35,153 bases of DNA, taken from Streptomyces sp. NRRL F-4489 (GTDB taxonomy: Bacteria > Actinomycetota > Actinomycetes > Streptomycetales > Streptomycetaceae). The notes beneath the pieces were generated by a model. The model did no database searches. It had not been told where the DNA came from and worked only from the letters and a program-made list of their open reading frames with translations. Positions 8,319 to 15,916 of the stretch are shown in pieces. How positions within the stretch are numbered: position 1 is the first letter of the stretch; every line of letters starts with the position of its first letter. A program made the position numbers and the translations under genes. The stretch spans positions 1 to 35,153 of the forward strand of contig NZ_LLZI01000257.1 of the NCBI RefSeq assembly GCF_001509485.1, read 5' to 3'.

Positions 8319-9258
8319 GTCCGTAGCGCTCCTCGGCCTTCCAGAAGTAGAGGTAGCCGGCGATTCCGGCCAGCAGGGCCCAGCCGGCCGCGAACGCCCA
8401 GACGTGCGGCGGCAGTTGGTGCCGGGTGAAGCTGTCGATCAGGGCGAAGCGCATCAGGTCGATGTAGACCGCGGCGGGGTTGCCGTTCAGCAGCATCAGG
8501 ACGATCTTCGGCAGGTGCTTGCCCTGGGTGATCACGCTGATGCTGAACATCACGCCGGACGCGTACATCCAGGTCCGCATGATGAACGGCATCAGCTGCG
8601 CCAGGTCCGGGGTCCGGGCGCCGAGCCGGGCCATGATCATCGCCAGGCCGGTGTTGAAGACGAACTGCAGCGTCAGGGCGGGCACCACCAGCAGCCAGGA
8701 CCAGGTGGGCACCTGGCCGAAGGCGAGCAGGATGACCATCAGGACGCCCATGGAGTACAGCAACTGCTGGAGCTGCGCCAGGCAGAACGAGATCGGCAGG
8801 CAGGCGCGCGGGAAGTGCAGCGCCCGCACCAGGCCGAGGCTGCCGGAGATGGCCCGGGTGCCGGCCATCACGGAGTTCTGCAGGAAGGTGAAGACGAAGA
8901 CGCCGGTGACCAGGTACGGGATGTAGTCCGGAACGCCCCGGCGGGTGCCGATCAGCACGCCGAAGATCAAGTAGTAGACGCCGGCGTTGAGCAGCGGGGT
9001 GATCACCTGCCAGAGCTGGCCGAGCTTGGCGGTGGTGTACATCGCGGTGAGCTTGGCGGTGGCGAACGAGGCGATGAAGTGCCGGCGCCGCCACAGCTGC
9101 CGGGTGTATTCGGGCAGCGAGGGGCGGGCGCCGCTCACCGTGAGGCCGTGGCGTTCGGCGAGGGCGCGCAGCTCCGGGTCGGGTGCGGTGCCGGAGCCGG
9201 GCGGCCGGGCGGTCGCCGGGTCGGGGGCGGGGGCCGGGGGCGCGAGGGTCTGGGGCAT
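8311..9258 (-). CDS. tagG: ABC-2 type permease, TagG-like (polysaccharide/teichoic acid export)
   Basis: The product has 315 residues. A disordered Pro/Ala-rich N-terminal segment of about 55 residues precedes an amphipathic stretch (YTRQLWRRRHFIASFATAKLTAMY) that is typical of TagG and Wzm permeases. About six membrane segments follow, including GVYYLIFGVLIG, LVTGVFVFTFLQNSV and SMGVLMVILLAFG, ending in YLYFWKAEERYG. With the TagH-like ATPase it would form the exporter of an undecaprenyl-linked wall glycopolymer. The start at 9258 is chosen because the open frame upstream is low-complexity and unlike permease sequence; the ribosome binding site is weak. The gene is the first of a two-gene operon and is divergent from a TetR-family gene. 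Confidence 0.92.
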   Translation of the reverse strand: MPQTLAPPAPAPDPATARPPGSGTAPDPELRALAERHGLTVSGARPSLPEYTRQLWRRRHFIASFATAKLTAMYTTAKLGQLWQVITPLLNAGVYYLIFGVLIGTRRGVPDYIPYLVTGVFVFTFLQNSVMAGTRAISGSLGLVRALHFPRACLPISFCLAQLQQLLYSMGVLMVILLAFGQVPTWSWLLVVPALTLQFVFNTGLAMIMARLGARTPDLAQLMPFIMRTWMYASGVMFSISVITQGKHLPKIVLMLLNGNPAAVYIDLMRFALIDSFTRHQLPPHVWAFAAGWALLAGIAGYLYFWKAEERYGRG

Positions 9259-9427
9259 GCGGCGTTCGCTTTCGCTGTCGGGTGGGGGAGGTGGGGCGGG
9301 TGGGGTCGCTTTCGTACGGGGGTGTCGCCGGTGCGGTCGGTGGTGCTTTGGCCGCGCGGTCGGCGGTGACGACGGAACGGGTCCGTATCGTCGTGTCGTC
9401 GAGACAGTAGAGCGATCGACGTCGGAA

Positions 9428-9455
9428 CGCAACCGTTGCGACGTACCGCTAGGAT
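9428..9455. promoter_or_regulatory. Operator-like palindrome and -10 element of the TetR gene
   Basis: CGCAACCGTTGCG at 9428-9440 is a perfect 6-1-6 palindrome in the tagG/TetR divergent region. TAGGAT at 9450-9455 fits a -10 element and ends 6 nt before the ATG at 9462, so the transcript may be leaderless. AGGAT could alternatively act as a weak ribosome binding site. A less regular inverted repeat (GACGA and TCGTC) lies further upstream at about 9368-9393. Confidence 0.5.
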
Positions 9456-9461
9456 CGCGGC

Positions 9462-10097
9462 ATGGCACACGACGGCAACGAGAGCGGGCGCGGCCGCCCG
9501 GCGTCCGGGGGGCGGCGGGCCCCGGCCGGCGCCGCCGTGCTGCGGGAGGACAAGACCGCGGCGATCCGCGCGGCGGTCTTCGAGGAGCTGGCCGCGGTCG
9601 GTTTCGCGCGGATGTCCATCGAGGGCATCGCGCGGCGGGCCGGGGTCGGCAAGACCGCCGTCTATCGCCGCTGGCGCTCCAAACTGCACCTGGTCCTGGA
9701 CGTGGTCTCGGCGGTCGCCGCGGCCGGGCTCCCGGCCCCCGACACCGGGACGCTGCGCGGCGATGTGCGGATGCTGCTGGAGGTCGCGGCCCGGGCGCTG
9801 CGGCACCCGATGGCCTCGCAGATCATCCCGGACCTGCTGGCCGAGGCGGCGCGCAGCCCGGAGCTGGCCGCGGCGCTGAAGGCCGCGCTGCACGACAGCC
9901 AGGAGGGCGTGGCGGCCGCGGTGGTGGCGCGCGCGGTGGAGCGCGGGGAACTGCCCGCGGACGTGGACTCGCGGCTGGCGCTGGACCTGCTGACCGGGCC
10001 GCTGTACTGGCGGCTGCTGGTCGTACGCGACGAGGTGCCCGCGGGCTACCTCGACGCGCTGGCGGGGTCGGTGGCGGCGGCGCTGGGCGCGGAGTAG
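9462..10097 (+). CDS. TetR/AcrR family transcriptional regulator
   Basis: The product has 211 residues. The N-terminal helix-turn-helix is AIRAAVFEELAAVGFARMSIEGIARRAGVGKTAVYRRWRS split over about residues 34-73, followed by an all-helical ligand-binding part of about 135 residues. The first 30 residues are Gly/Arg-rich and probably disordered. It is divergent from tagGH, with an operator-like palindrome in the shared upstream region, so autoregulation and control of the exporter are both possible; the signal is unknown. The start at 9462 fits a leaderless transcript because a -10-like TAGGAT lies 6 nt upstream. Confidence 0.9.
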   Translation: MAHDGNESGRGRPASGGRRAPAGAAVLREDKTAAIRAAVFEELAAVGFARMSIEGIARRAGVGKTAVYRRWRSKLHLVLDVVSAVAAAGLPAPDTGTLRGDVRMLLEVAARALRHPMASQIIPDLLAEAARSPELAAALKAALHDSQEGVAAAVVARAVERGELPADVDSRLALDLLTGPLYWRLLVVRDEVPAGYLDALAGSVAAALGAE

Positions 10098-10133
10098 CGC
10101 GCGGGGGGCGGGGGCGTACGGCTGCGGGCGGGA

Positions 10134-10163
10134 GCGTACGGCCGCCGGGTGAGCGCCGTACGC
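10134..10163. terminator. Convergent terminator hairpin (9-bp perfect stem)
   Basis: GCGTACGGC (10134-10142) pairs perfectly with GCCGTACGC (10155-10163) around a 12-nt loop, in the 132-bp gap between the TetR gene and the kinase gene, whose 3' ends converge. A second identical left arm at 10114-10122 could compete for the same right arm. Confidence 0.6.
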
Positions 10164-10229
10164 CGGGCGCGGCGGCTGTCGAGGTCCCGGGGCCTGCGCG
10201 CTACCAGGCGCCGGGCCCCCGCCCGGTGG

Positions 10230-11993
10230 CTACGCCTTCTTCCAGAGCGTCACCTTGGTGGCGAAGTCCGGCATGCCGGTCTCCGCGTTCGGGGTCATGC
10301 CGGTGATCTCCATCAGGGCGAGGTCCCCGTCGGTGGTCCGCGTGCACAGCAGGGAGCCGACGTGGATCGTCCGGCCCTTGTTCAGGTCCTCGCGGCGGAC
10401 CTGCTCGGGGAGGACGTCGGCCTGGGCGCCCTCCTGGCAGGCGCGGGCGGTGCGGCCGGTGCTGCGGCCCATCGGGGTCTTGAACTCCAGGCCGATGCCG
10501 GAGACGCCGATGTACTGGATCTCGTAGGGGGAGTCGTCTATCTGGACGCGGGTCTCCGTCCGGGGGACGTCGAGGTCGGCGTAGGTGGTGCCGGCCCCGG
10601 TGGGGGAGCGCAGGGCGAACGGGCGGTCCTTGAAGACGACCTGGTAGCCGGCGTCCCCGTCGCCGGGCGTGGCGGGCGCGGCGCCGTCCTTCTTGTGCCC
10701 GGCGGCGGAGGCGGCGCCGGTGGGCCCGTGCCCGGCGGTGCCGCCGGAGTCCCCGGAACCGCCGGCGCGGGCCACCGTCCAGGTGGCGGCGGCCACCGCG
10801 ACCAGCGCGACCGCGCCGAGCACCACCCGCCGCGCGCGCCCGCCGGTCCGGCCGGGAGCGGGCGGCGGCGCGCCGGCCCCGGCGGTCGGCATCGCGTGCG
10901 GCCCGCCGGGCGGTGGCGGAACGGTACCGGTACGGGTCGTGGCCTGGTGGGGGCCGGCTCCCTGGGTGGGGGTGTAACCGGGCGGGACCTCGGTCGGCGG
11001 GTGGCCGGGCGGCGGCGGGGCGGCGGCCGGGGGCGGTTCCGGCAGCTGCCGGGCGGCGCGCTCGCGGCGGGCGATCTCGGTGGCCAGGGCCTCCGGCAGC
11101 CAGCCGTCGAAGTCGCCCGGCCCGTGCCCGGACGCCTCCTGGCACGCCTCGGCCACCTCTGCCGGGGTGGGCCGCTCCCCGGGGTCGGCGGCCAGGCAGC
11201 GGGTGAGCAGCGGCCGCAGCGCGTCCGGGTAGCCGGACAGGTCCGGGGCCCGATCGGCGGTGTTGGCGATCCGGGCCGCGACGGTGATCGCGGCGCCGTC
11301 CCCGTACGGGTGGCGGCCGGTGGCCGCGACCGCGGCGATCAGGCCCAGCGAGAAGACGTCGGCGGCCGGGGTGACCTGCTCGCCGGCGGCGTGCTCGGGG
11401 GACATGTACTGCGGGGTGCCGATGAAACCGCCGCTGCGGGTGAGCTGGGTGGCGTCGGCGGCGCGGGCGATGCCGAAGTCGATGACGTAGGGCCCCTGCG
11501 GGCCGAGCAGGATGTTGCTGGGCTTGAGGTCCCGGTGGACGATGCCGGCGGCGTGCACCGAGGCGAGCGCGCCGGCCGCCGCGCCGACCAGCCGGAACAC
11601 CGCGGGCAGCGGCAGCGGACCGTCCCGCAGCGCCTCGTCCAGCGGCAGGCCGGGGATGAACGCGGTGGCCAGCCAGGGGAGTTCGCCGCCGGTGTCGTGG
11701 TCGAGCACCGGCACGATGTGGTAGCCCTGCACGCGGCGGGCGGCCCGCACCTCCTGTGCGAAGCGGGCGCGGAAGTCCGGGTCCCGGCCGAACTCGCGGC
11801 GGATGACCTTCAGGGCGGCGGGCTGGTTGCCCCGGGTGCGGGTGAGGTACACCGACCCCATCCCGCCCTCGCCGAGCCGGGCCAGCAGGCGGTATCCGGC
11901 CACCTCCCGCGGGTCGTCGGCGCGCAGCGGGCGGAAGACCTCCGCCCCGCCGTCCCGGGAGCCGCCGGGGCCGTGGGCGTCGTGCGTACTGAT
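10230..11993 (-). CDS. Membrane serine/threonine protein kinase (PknB-like)
   Basis: The product has about 587 residues. The kinase domain (about 34-290) shows the glycine loop LGEGGMGSVYL (40-50), the ATP-binding Lys in ALKVI (62), HRDLKPSNILL (153-163), DFGIA (172-176) and the activation segment GTPQYMSPEHA. A long Pro-rich linker follows, then one membrane helix (VVLGAVALVAVAAATWTVA) and about 150 extracellular residues with no PASTA repeat, suggesting an outside sensor domain. The start is unusual: GGGGGAGG sits 6 nt before an ATC codon at 11993, where the sequence reads ISTHDAHG. No ATG, GTG or TTG lies at that spacing. The longer GTG start at 12158 would run through promoter-like, poorly coding DNA (TACCAT at 12032-12027). 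A GTG at 11903 would trim to the kinase domain. The gene is divergent from a PIG-L deacetylase. Confidence 0.88.
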   Translation of the reverse strand: MSTHDAHGPGGSRDGGAEVFRPLRADDPREVAGYRLLARLGEGGMGSVYLTRTRGNQPAALKVIRREFGRDPDFRARFAQEVRAARRVQGYHIVPVLDHDTGGELPWLATAFIPGLPLDEALRDGPLPLPAVFRLVGAAAGALASVHAAGIVHRDLKPSNILLGPQGPYVIDFGIARAADATQLTRSGGFIGTPQYMSPEHAAGEQVTPAADVFSLGLIAAVAATGRHPYGDGAAITVAARIANTADRAPDLSGYPDALRPLLTRCLAADPGERPTPAEVAEACQEASGHGPGDFDGWLPEALATEIARRERAARQLPEPPPAAAPPPPGHPPTEVPPGYTPTQGAGPHQATTRTGTVPPPPGGPHAMPTAGAGAPPPAPGRTGGRARRVVLGAVALVAVAAATWTVARAGGSGDSGGTAGHGPTGAASAAGHKKDGAAPATPGDGDAGYQVVFKDRPFALRSPTGAGTTYADLDVPRTETRVQIDDSPYEIQYIGVSGIGLEFKTPMGRSTGRTARACQEGAQADVLPEQVRREDLNKGRTIHVGSLLCTRTTDGDLALMEITGMTPNAETGMPDFATKVTLWKKA

Positions 11994-12221
11994 GTGGAGC
12001 CTCCCCCGATCGAAACCTGCCGGGGGATGGTATCCGCACGGCTGTACGGGAGGGCGGCTCGGCCGGGTCCAACTCGGGGGCGGCGCACGGCAGTCCGTCC
12101 CCGGGAGCGGGCCGGGCACCCGGGGACGGCCCCGGCGGGCCGGGTGGCGCACCGTCACGATATGGGGGCCTTACGGCATTTCGGGCGCGCGGTACGGGGG
12201 CCGCCCGCAAATACTGGGGAG

Positions 12222-14435
12222 GTGCCCGGGTCAGGACCCTCAGGACCGTCGCTCGCCCGCCGCCGGCTGCTCCAGGCCACCGGCGGCGCCGTTCTCGCGG
12301 CCACCGCGGGCGCCGGGGTGTGGGCCTGGCTCTCCCCGGACACCACCCGCCCGGCCCCGCCGGCCCGCGAGCAGGAGTCCGCCGAGGAGCCGGACGACCA
12401 GGTGTTCCTGCACGTCATCGCGCATCCGGACGACGGGCTGTTCTTCATGAACCCGAATCTGGAGCAGGCCATCCGCAGCGGCGCCCGGACCGTCACGGTG
12501 TGCCTGACCGGCGGCGAGTCCGACGGCCGGAACGCGCCGCGCGGCACCGCCCGGCACAGCAGGGTGGTCGCCGACCGGTCCGCGTTCGCCCGGGCCCGGG
12601 TCAACGGGCTGCTCGCCGCGCACGCCCGGATGGCCACCGGCGACCCCGGCGGCGTCTGGGACGCCGAGGCCCGCAGTGTGCTGCGCGGCTTCCAGGTGGA
12701 GGTGCAGACGCTGCGCGCCGCGCCCCAGCACCAGCTGGTCTTCCTGGAGCTGGTCGAGGCCCGCGCGGTCTCCCTGCCGCGCGCCACCAGCCTGCGCGGC
12801 CTGTGGCTGGGCGCGGCGGACACGCTGCCCACGCTGCGGCCCGAGGGCAGCCCCGTCCAGCGGGAGTTCCGCTACACCCGCGACCAGGTCACCGAGACCC
12901 TGGCCGCGCTGCTGGACTGGGTGCGGCCCACCGTCGTCCGCACCCTGGACCCCAACGCCGTGCACTCCCCCAAGGACCCGCCGCCGGCCCCCGACCCCCG
13001 GCTGGCCGGTCTGCGCTACTACGACCACCAGGACCACACCGCCTCCGCCCACTTCACCCAGGCCGCGCTGGCCCGCTACTGGGGGAGCGGCCGGCCGGCC
13101 CCGGCCATCGTGGAGAGCTACCTCGGCTACGAGATGGGCGCCCTCCCCAACGACCTGGACCTGGCCGCCGCCCGCCGCAAGGCCGGCACGCTCGACGTCT
13201 ACGGCTGGGCCGACCACCGGCGCTGCGGCGATCCGGCGGGCTGCGGCGACCGCAAGGTCGGCGGCTCGGCCCTCAACGGCAGTCCGCGCAACTGGACCCG
13301 CTCCACCCGGCTGCGCGCCCCCGGCTCCAACGCCTGGGTGCGCCCGGCCCGGGACGGGCGGCTGGTGGCGTTCGCGGTGCTGGGCGGGGCGGCGTACTGC
13401 TGGGCGGAGACCGCGCCGGGCAGCGGGCGGTTCGGCGCCCCGGCGCGGGCCGGCGGGCAGATGCTGGAGGGGCAGCTGCACGCGGTGCGGCTGCCGGACG
13501 GCGCGTTCCGGCTGTTCGCCTCGCGGACGGTGCTGCCGGGGCCGGACACCGACCACTGCCGGGAGCTGGTCACCGCGGCGCAGACCGCGGTCCGGCGGGA
13601 CGGGGTGCCGGTCTTCGGGGAGTGGGAGTCGCTGGGCACACCGGACCCGGAGCCGGTCCGGTCCCTGGAGACCGGCTTCCCGGCCGCGGTGGCGGCCCCG
13701 GACGGCACGGTGCACGTCTTCGCCCGCGCCTGGGACGGCGGGATCGGCCACCGCAGCCGGGCGCGCGGCGGGGAGTGGACGCCGTGGGACCGGCTGGAGG
13801 GCCCGGCCGGCGTCGGCACGCTGAAGGCGTCCCCGCAGGTCGTCGACGGGATCGACGCCTGTGTGGACGACGGGGGGCTGCTCCACCTGGTGGCGCCGAG
13901 CGCCCACACCGTGCAGCACTGGGTGTCCAAGGAGCCGGGGGAGGTGCCGCGGCCGGGCGCGGCCACCGGGCTGCCGGAGCCGGCCGGACCGGTCAGCGTG
14001 GTGCCGCTGCCGGGCGGCCTGGTGCGGATCGCCTACCGGCAGGCGGACACCGCCCGGGTGCTGATCGCCGAGCGGCAGCGGGCCATCGGCGGCTGGCGGG
14101 TGACCGCGCAGTGCGAACGGGCCGGCGGCTACGGGCGGGTGGCGCTGGCGGCGGCCGGCGGCGACCGGATGGTGCTGGCCGCCCGGGACGACGCCGGGGA
14201 CGTCCGGGTGGCGATGGCGCAGACCGCGCCCAAGCCGTGGCAGCGCTGCCGGCTGGCGCATTCGGCGGCGGCCGGGGTGGCGGCCGACGCGGCCGGCCGG
14301 GCGGTGCTGGTGGCGCTCGGCAACGACGGCCGGCTCTACGCGGCCCGGCAGCAGCGGGCCGGGCAGACCGCGCCGTTCCGGGGCTGGCGGGTTCAGGCCG
14401 CCTCGCCGGAGCGCTCCGGCGGCGCGCCCGGCTGA
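12222..14435 (+). CDS. Tat-exported PIG-L family deacetylase with C-terminal propeller-like region
   Basis: The product has 737 residues. A twin-arginine signal (ARRRLLQATGG followed by a hydrophobic Ala/Gly stretch) lies at about 13-37. The PIG-L domain (about 55-350) has the zinc-binding HPDD (68-71) and DHQDHTASAH (268-277); this family removes N-acetyl or related groups from sugars. From about 370 to the end there are repeated segments with W and DG turns, such as AWDGGIGHRSRARGGEW and LGNDGRLYAARQQ, resembling lectin or sialidase-like propellers. It probably acts outside the membrane on a wall or extracellular glycan. The GTG at 12222 is chosen by codon use; the ATG at 12162 would add a segment with a TTA codon and other rare codons. 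No well-spaced ribosome binding site is seen. Its 3' end overlaps the convergent GtrA gene by 43 bp. Confidence 0.88.
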   Translation: MPGSGPSGPSLARRRLLQATGGAVLAATAGAGVWAWLSPDTTRPAPPAREQESAEEPDDQVFLHVIAHPDDGLFFMNPNLEQAIRSGARTVTVCLTGGESDGRNAPRGTARHSRVVADRSAFARARVNGLLAAHARMATGDPGGVWDAEARSVLRGFQVEVQTLRAAPQHQLVFLELVEARAVSLPRATSLRGLWLGAADTLPTLRPEGSPVQREFRYTRDQVTETLAALLDWVRPTVVRTLDPNAVHSPKDPPPAPDPRLAGLRYYDHQDHTASAHFTQAALARYWGSGRPAPAIVESYLGYEMGALPNDLDLAAARRKAGTLDVYGWADHRRCGDPAGCGDRKVGGSALNGSPRNWTRSTRLRAPGSNAWVRPARDGRLVAFAVLGGAAYCWAETAPGSGRFGAPARAGGQMLEGQLHAVRLPDGAFRLFASRTVLPGPDTDHCRELVTAAQTAVRRDGVPVFGEWESLGTPDPEPVRSLETGFPAAVAAPDGTVHVFARAWDGGIGHRSRARGGEWTPWDRLEGPAGVGTLKASPQVVDGIDACVDDGGLLHLVAPSAHTVQHWVSKEPGEVPRPGAATGLPEPAGPVSVVPLPGGLVRIAYRQADTARVLIAERQRAIGGWRVTAQCERAGGYGRVALAAAGGDRMVLAARDDAGDVRVAMAQTAPKPWQRCRLAHSAAAGVAADAAGRAVLVALGNDGRLYAARQQRAGQTAPFRGWRVQAASPERSGGAPG

Positions 14436-14842
14436 GCGGCCGGCCCGGTGCGGCGGGCCGGGGGCCGCAGGATCCGCCGGGAGACCGCGAAGGTGACCGG
14501 CAGCGCCAGCAGCGCAGCGGCCAGCGGCGCGGCCCTGCTGTCCATCCCCAGCCAGCTCACCAGCGCCACCAGCCCGGCGCTCTGCACCGCGTAGTTGGTG
14601 GCCTGGGTCAGCGGGAAGAGCAGGAACTTCCGCCAGCTGGGGCGGGTGCGGTAGGTGAAGTAGGTGTTCAGGAAGAACGAGCCGGTCAGGCTGACCGCGA
14701 ACGCCGCCGAGTACGCCGCGAAGTACGGCAGCGCCCGGTGCAGCGGCAGGTAACAGGCGTAGAAGACGGCGGTGTTGACGACGCCGACGAGCGTGAAGCG
14801 GGCCACCTGGCCCCAGGGGACCGCCGCGGCCGGACCGCGCAT
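14393..14842 (-). CDS. GtrA-family membrane protein (putative lipid-linked sugar flippase)
   Basis: The product has 149 residues with about four membrane segments: ARFTLVGVVNTAVFYACYL, AAYSAAFAVSLTGSFFLNTYFTY, ATNYAVQSAGLVALVSWLG and PLAAALLALPVTFAVSR. This is the size and pattern of GtrA/GtcA proteins, which are thought to flip polyprenyl-phosphate sugars across the membrane. Its ATG overlaps the stop codon of the upstream GT2 gene (TGATG), so translation is coupled. The partner genes (GT2 and YfhO-like) complete a three-part extracytoplasmic glycosylation module. The C-terminal tail is Pro/Ala-rich, and its coding end overlaps the end of the opposite-strand PIG-L gene. Confidence 0.9.
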   Translation of the reverse strand: MRGPAAAVPWGQVARFTLVGVVNTAVFYACYLPLHRALPYFAAYSAAFAVSLTGSFFLNTYFTYRTRPSWRKFLLFPLTQATNYAVQSAGLVALVSWLGMDSRAAPLAAALLALPVTFAVSRRILRPPARRTGPAAQPGAPPERSGEAA

Positions 14843-15834
14843 CAGCGGGACCGCGGGGCGGCCGCGGCGGTGCCGGGCGGGGCGGAGGCGTGCGCCGGCG
14901 CGGGGGCGGGCGCGGCGCCGTCGGACTCCTTGACCAGGAAGTGCGGCCGCCGCTTGGTCTCGTAGTAGATCCGCCCGATGTACTCGCCGATCAGCCCGAG
15001 CATCACCATCTGCAGACCGCCCAGGCCCGCGATGATGGCCACCAGCGTGACGTAGCCGGGCGCGGTGACCCCGCCGGCGACGGCCGCGCCGATGACCCAG
15101 CAGGCGTACAGCGCGGCGAGCGTGGCCAGGCTCAGCCCGGCGTAGATGGCGGCGCGCAGCGGGCGGCAGTTGAACGAGATCATCCCGTCGATGCCGTAGT
15201 TGACGAGCGAGCCGAAGCGCCACTTGGTCTCGCCGGCCTCGCGGGCGGCGTTGCGGTAGTCGAAGGTGACGGTGTCGAAGCCGATCCAGGAGAACAGGCC
15301 CTTGGAGAAGCGGTTGTACTCCGGCAGCGCGAGCAGCGCGTCCACCGCCTTGCGGGACAGCAGCCGGAAGTCGCCCGCGCCGTCGACGAGTTCGACGTCG
15401 ATCCAGGTGTTGACGGCGCGGTAGTACAGGCGGCTGAGGGCGGTGCGCAGCCGCCGGTCGCCGTCCCGGCTGCGCCGGGCGATGACCTGGTCGTGGCCGA
15501 GCTGGTAGAGGTCGAGCATCTTCTCGACCAGGCCGGGCGGGTGCTGGAGGTCGGCGTCCATGAGGATGACCGCGTCGCCGGTGGCGGCCCGGAGCCCGGC
15601 CAGCATCGCCGCCTCCTTGCCGAAGTTGCGGCTGAAGGAGAGGTAGCGGGTGGTGGAGCGGTGCTGCTGGGCGAGGGCGCGCAGCCGGGGGAGGGTCCCG
15701 TCGCGGCTGCCGTCGTCCACGTAGCACAGCTCGTACTCGACCGCGAGGCGGTCCAGGACGGCGCGCAGCTGGTCGTCGAAACGGCCTATGACGGCTTCTT
15801 CGTTGTAGCAGGGCACGACGATGGAGAGCTTCAT
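14842..15834 (-). CDS. Polyprenyl-phosphate glycosyltransferase, CsbB/GtrB-like GT2
   Basis: The product has 330 residues. The GT2 domain begins MKLSIVVPCYNEEAVIG, with DDGS (about 41-44), SRNFGKEAAMLAGL and the DxD-type MDADLQHPP (about 92-100). Two membrane segments follow (AGLSLATLAALYACWVIGAAVAGG and VTLVAIIAGLGGLQMVMLGLIGEYIGRIYYE), the usual layout of CsbB, GtrB and DPM1-like enzymes that move a sugar from a nucleotide donor to polyprenyl phosphate at the inner membrane face. The C-terminal tail of about 30 residues is Ala/Pro-rich. It is the middle gene of a YfhO-like / GT2 / GtrA operon. A weak ribosome binding site (AAAAGG) before the start falls inside a predicted mRNA stem, so its translation may be regulated. 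Confidence 0.92.
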   Translation of the reverse strand: MKLSIVVPCYNEEAVIGRFDDQLRAVLDRLAVEYELCYVDDGSRDGTLPRLRALAQQHRSTTRYLSFSRNFGKEAAMLAGLRAATGDAVILMDADLQHPPGLVEKMLDLYQLGHDQVIARRSRDGDRRLRTALSRLYYRAVNTWIDVELVDGAGDFRLLSRKAVDALLALPEYNRFSKGLFSWIGFDTVTFDYRNAAREAGETKWRFGSLVNYGIDGMISFNCRPLRAAIYAGLSLATLAALYACWVIGAAVAGGVTAPGYVTLVAIIAGLGGLQMVMLGLIGEYIGRIYYETKRRPHFLVKESDGAAPAPAPAHASAPPGTAAAAPRSR

Positions 15835-15839
15835 GGGCG

Positions 15840-15891
15840 GGCCTTTTCGCCGGGGACAGGGGGCGGCCGAAACGGCGCCCCCTGAAAGGCC
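15840..15891 (-). promoter_or_regulatory. Structured intergenic RNA that may sequester a ribosome binding site
   Basis: On the minus strand, GGCCTTT (15891-15885) can pair with AAAGGCC (15846-15840). Between them CAGGGGGCGCCG pairs with CGGCCGCCCCCTG (15884-15873 with 15869-15857) around a TTT loop, with one bulged base. AAAGG of the outer right arm is the only purine-rich site before the GT2 start at 15834. Confidence 0.45.
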
Positions 15892-15916
15892 ATTGTACGA
15901 ATCGGGGCAAAGCGCA

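Noticed and set aside
10149..12221. Long upstream extension of the PIG-L frame
   Set aside because: It runs antisense through the kinase gene and is Gly/Ala/Val-rich with no motif; the Tat signal marks the real N-terminus.
12162..12221. ATG start at 12162 for the PIG-L gene, which would include a bldA-type TTA codon
   Set aside because: The 20 added codons include TTA, GTA, GCA, AAT and ACT, unlike the rest of the gene, so bldA control is not supported.
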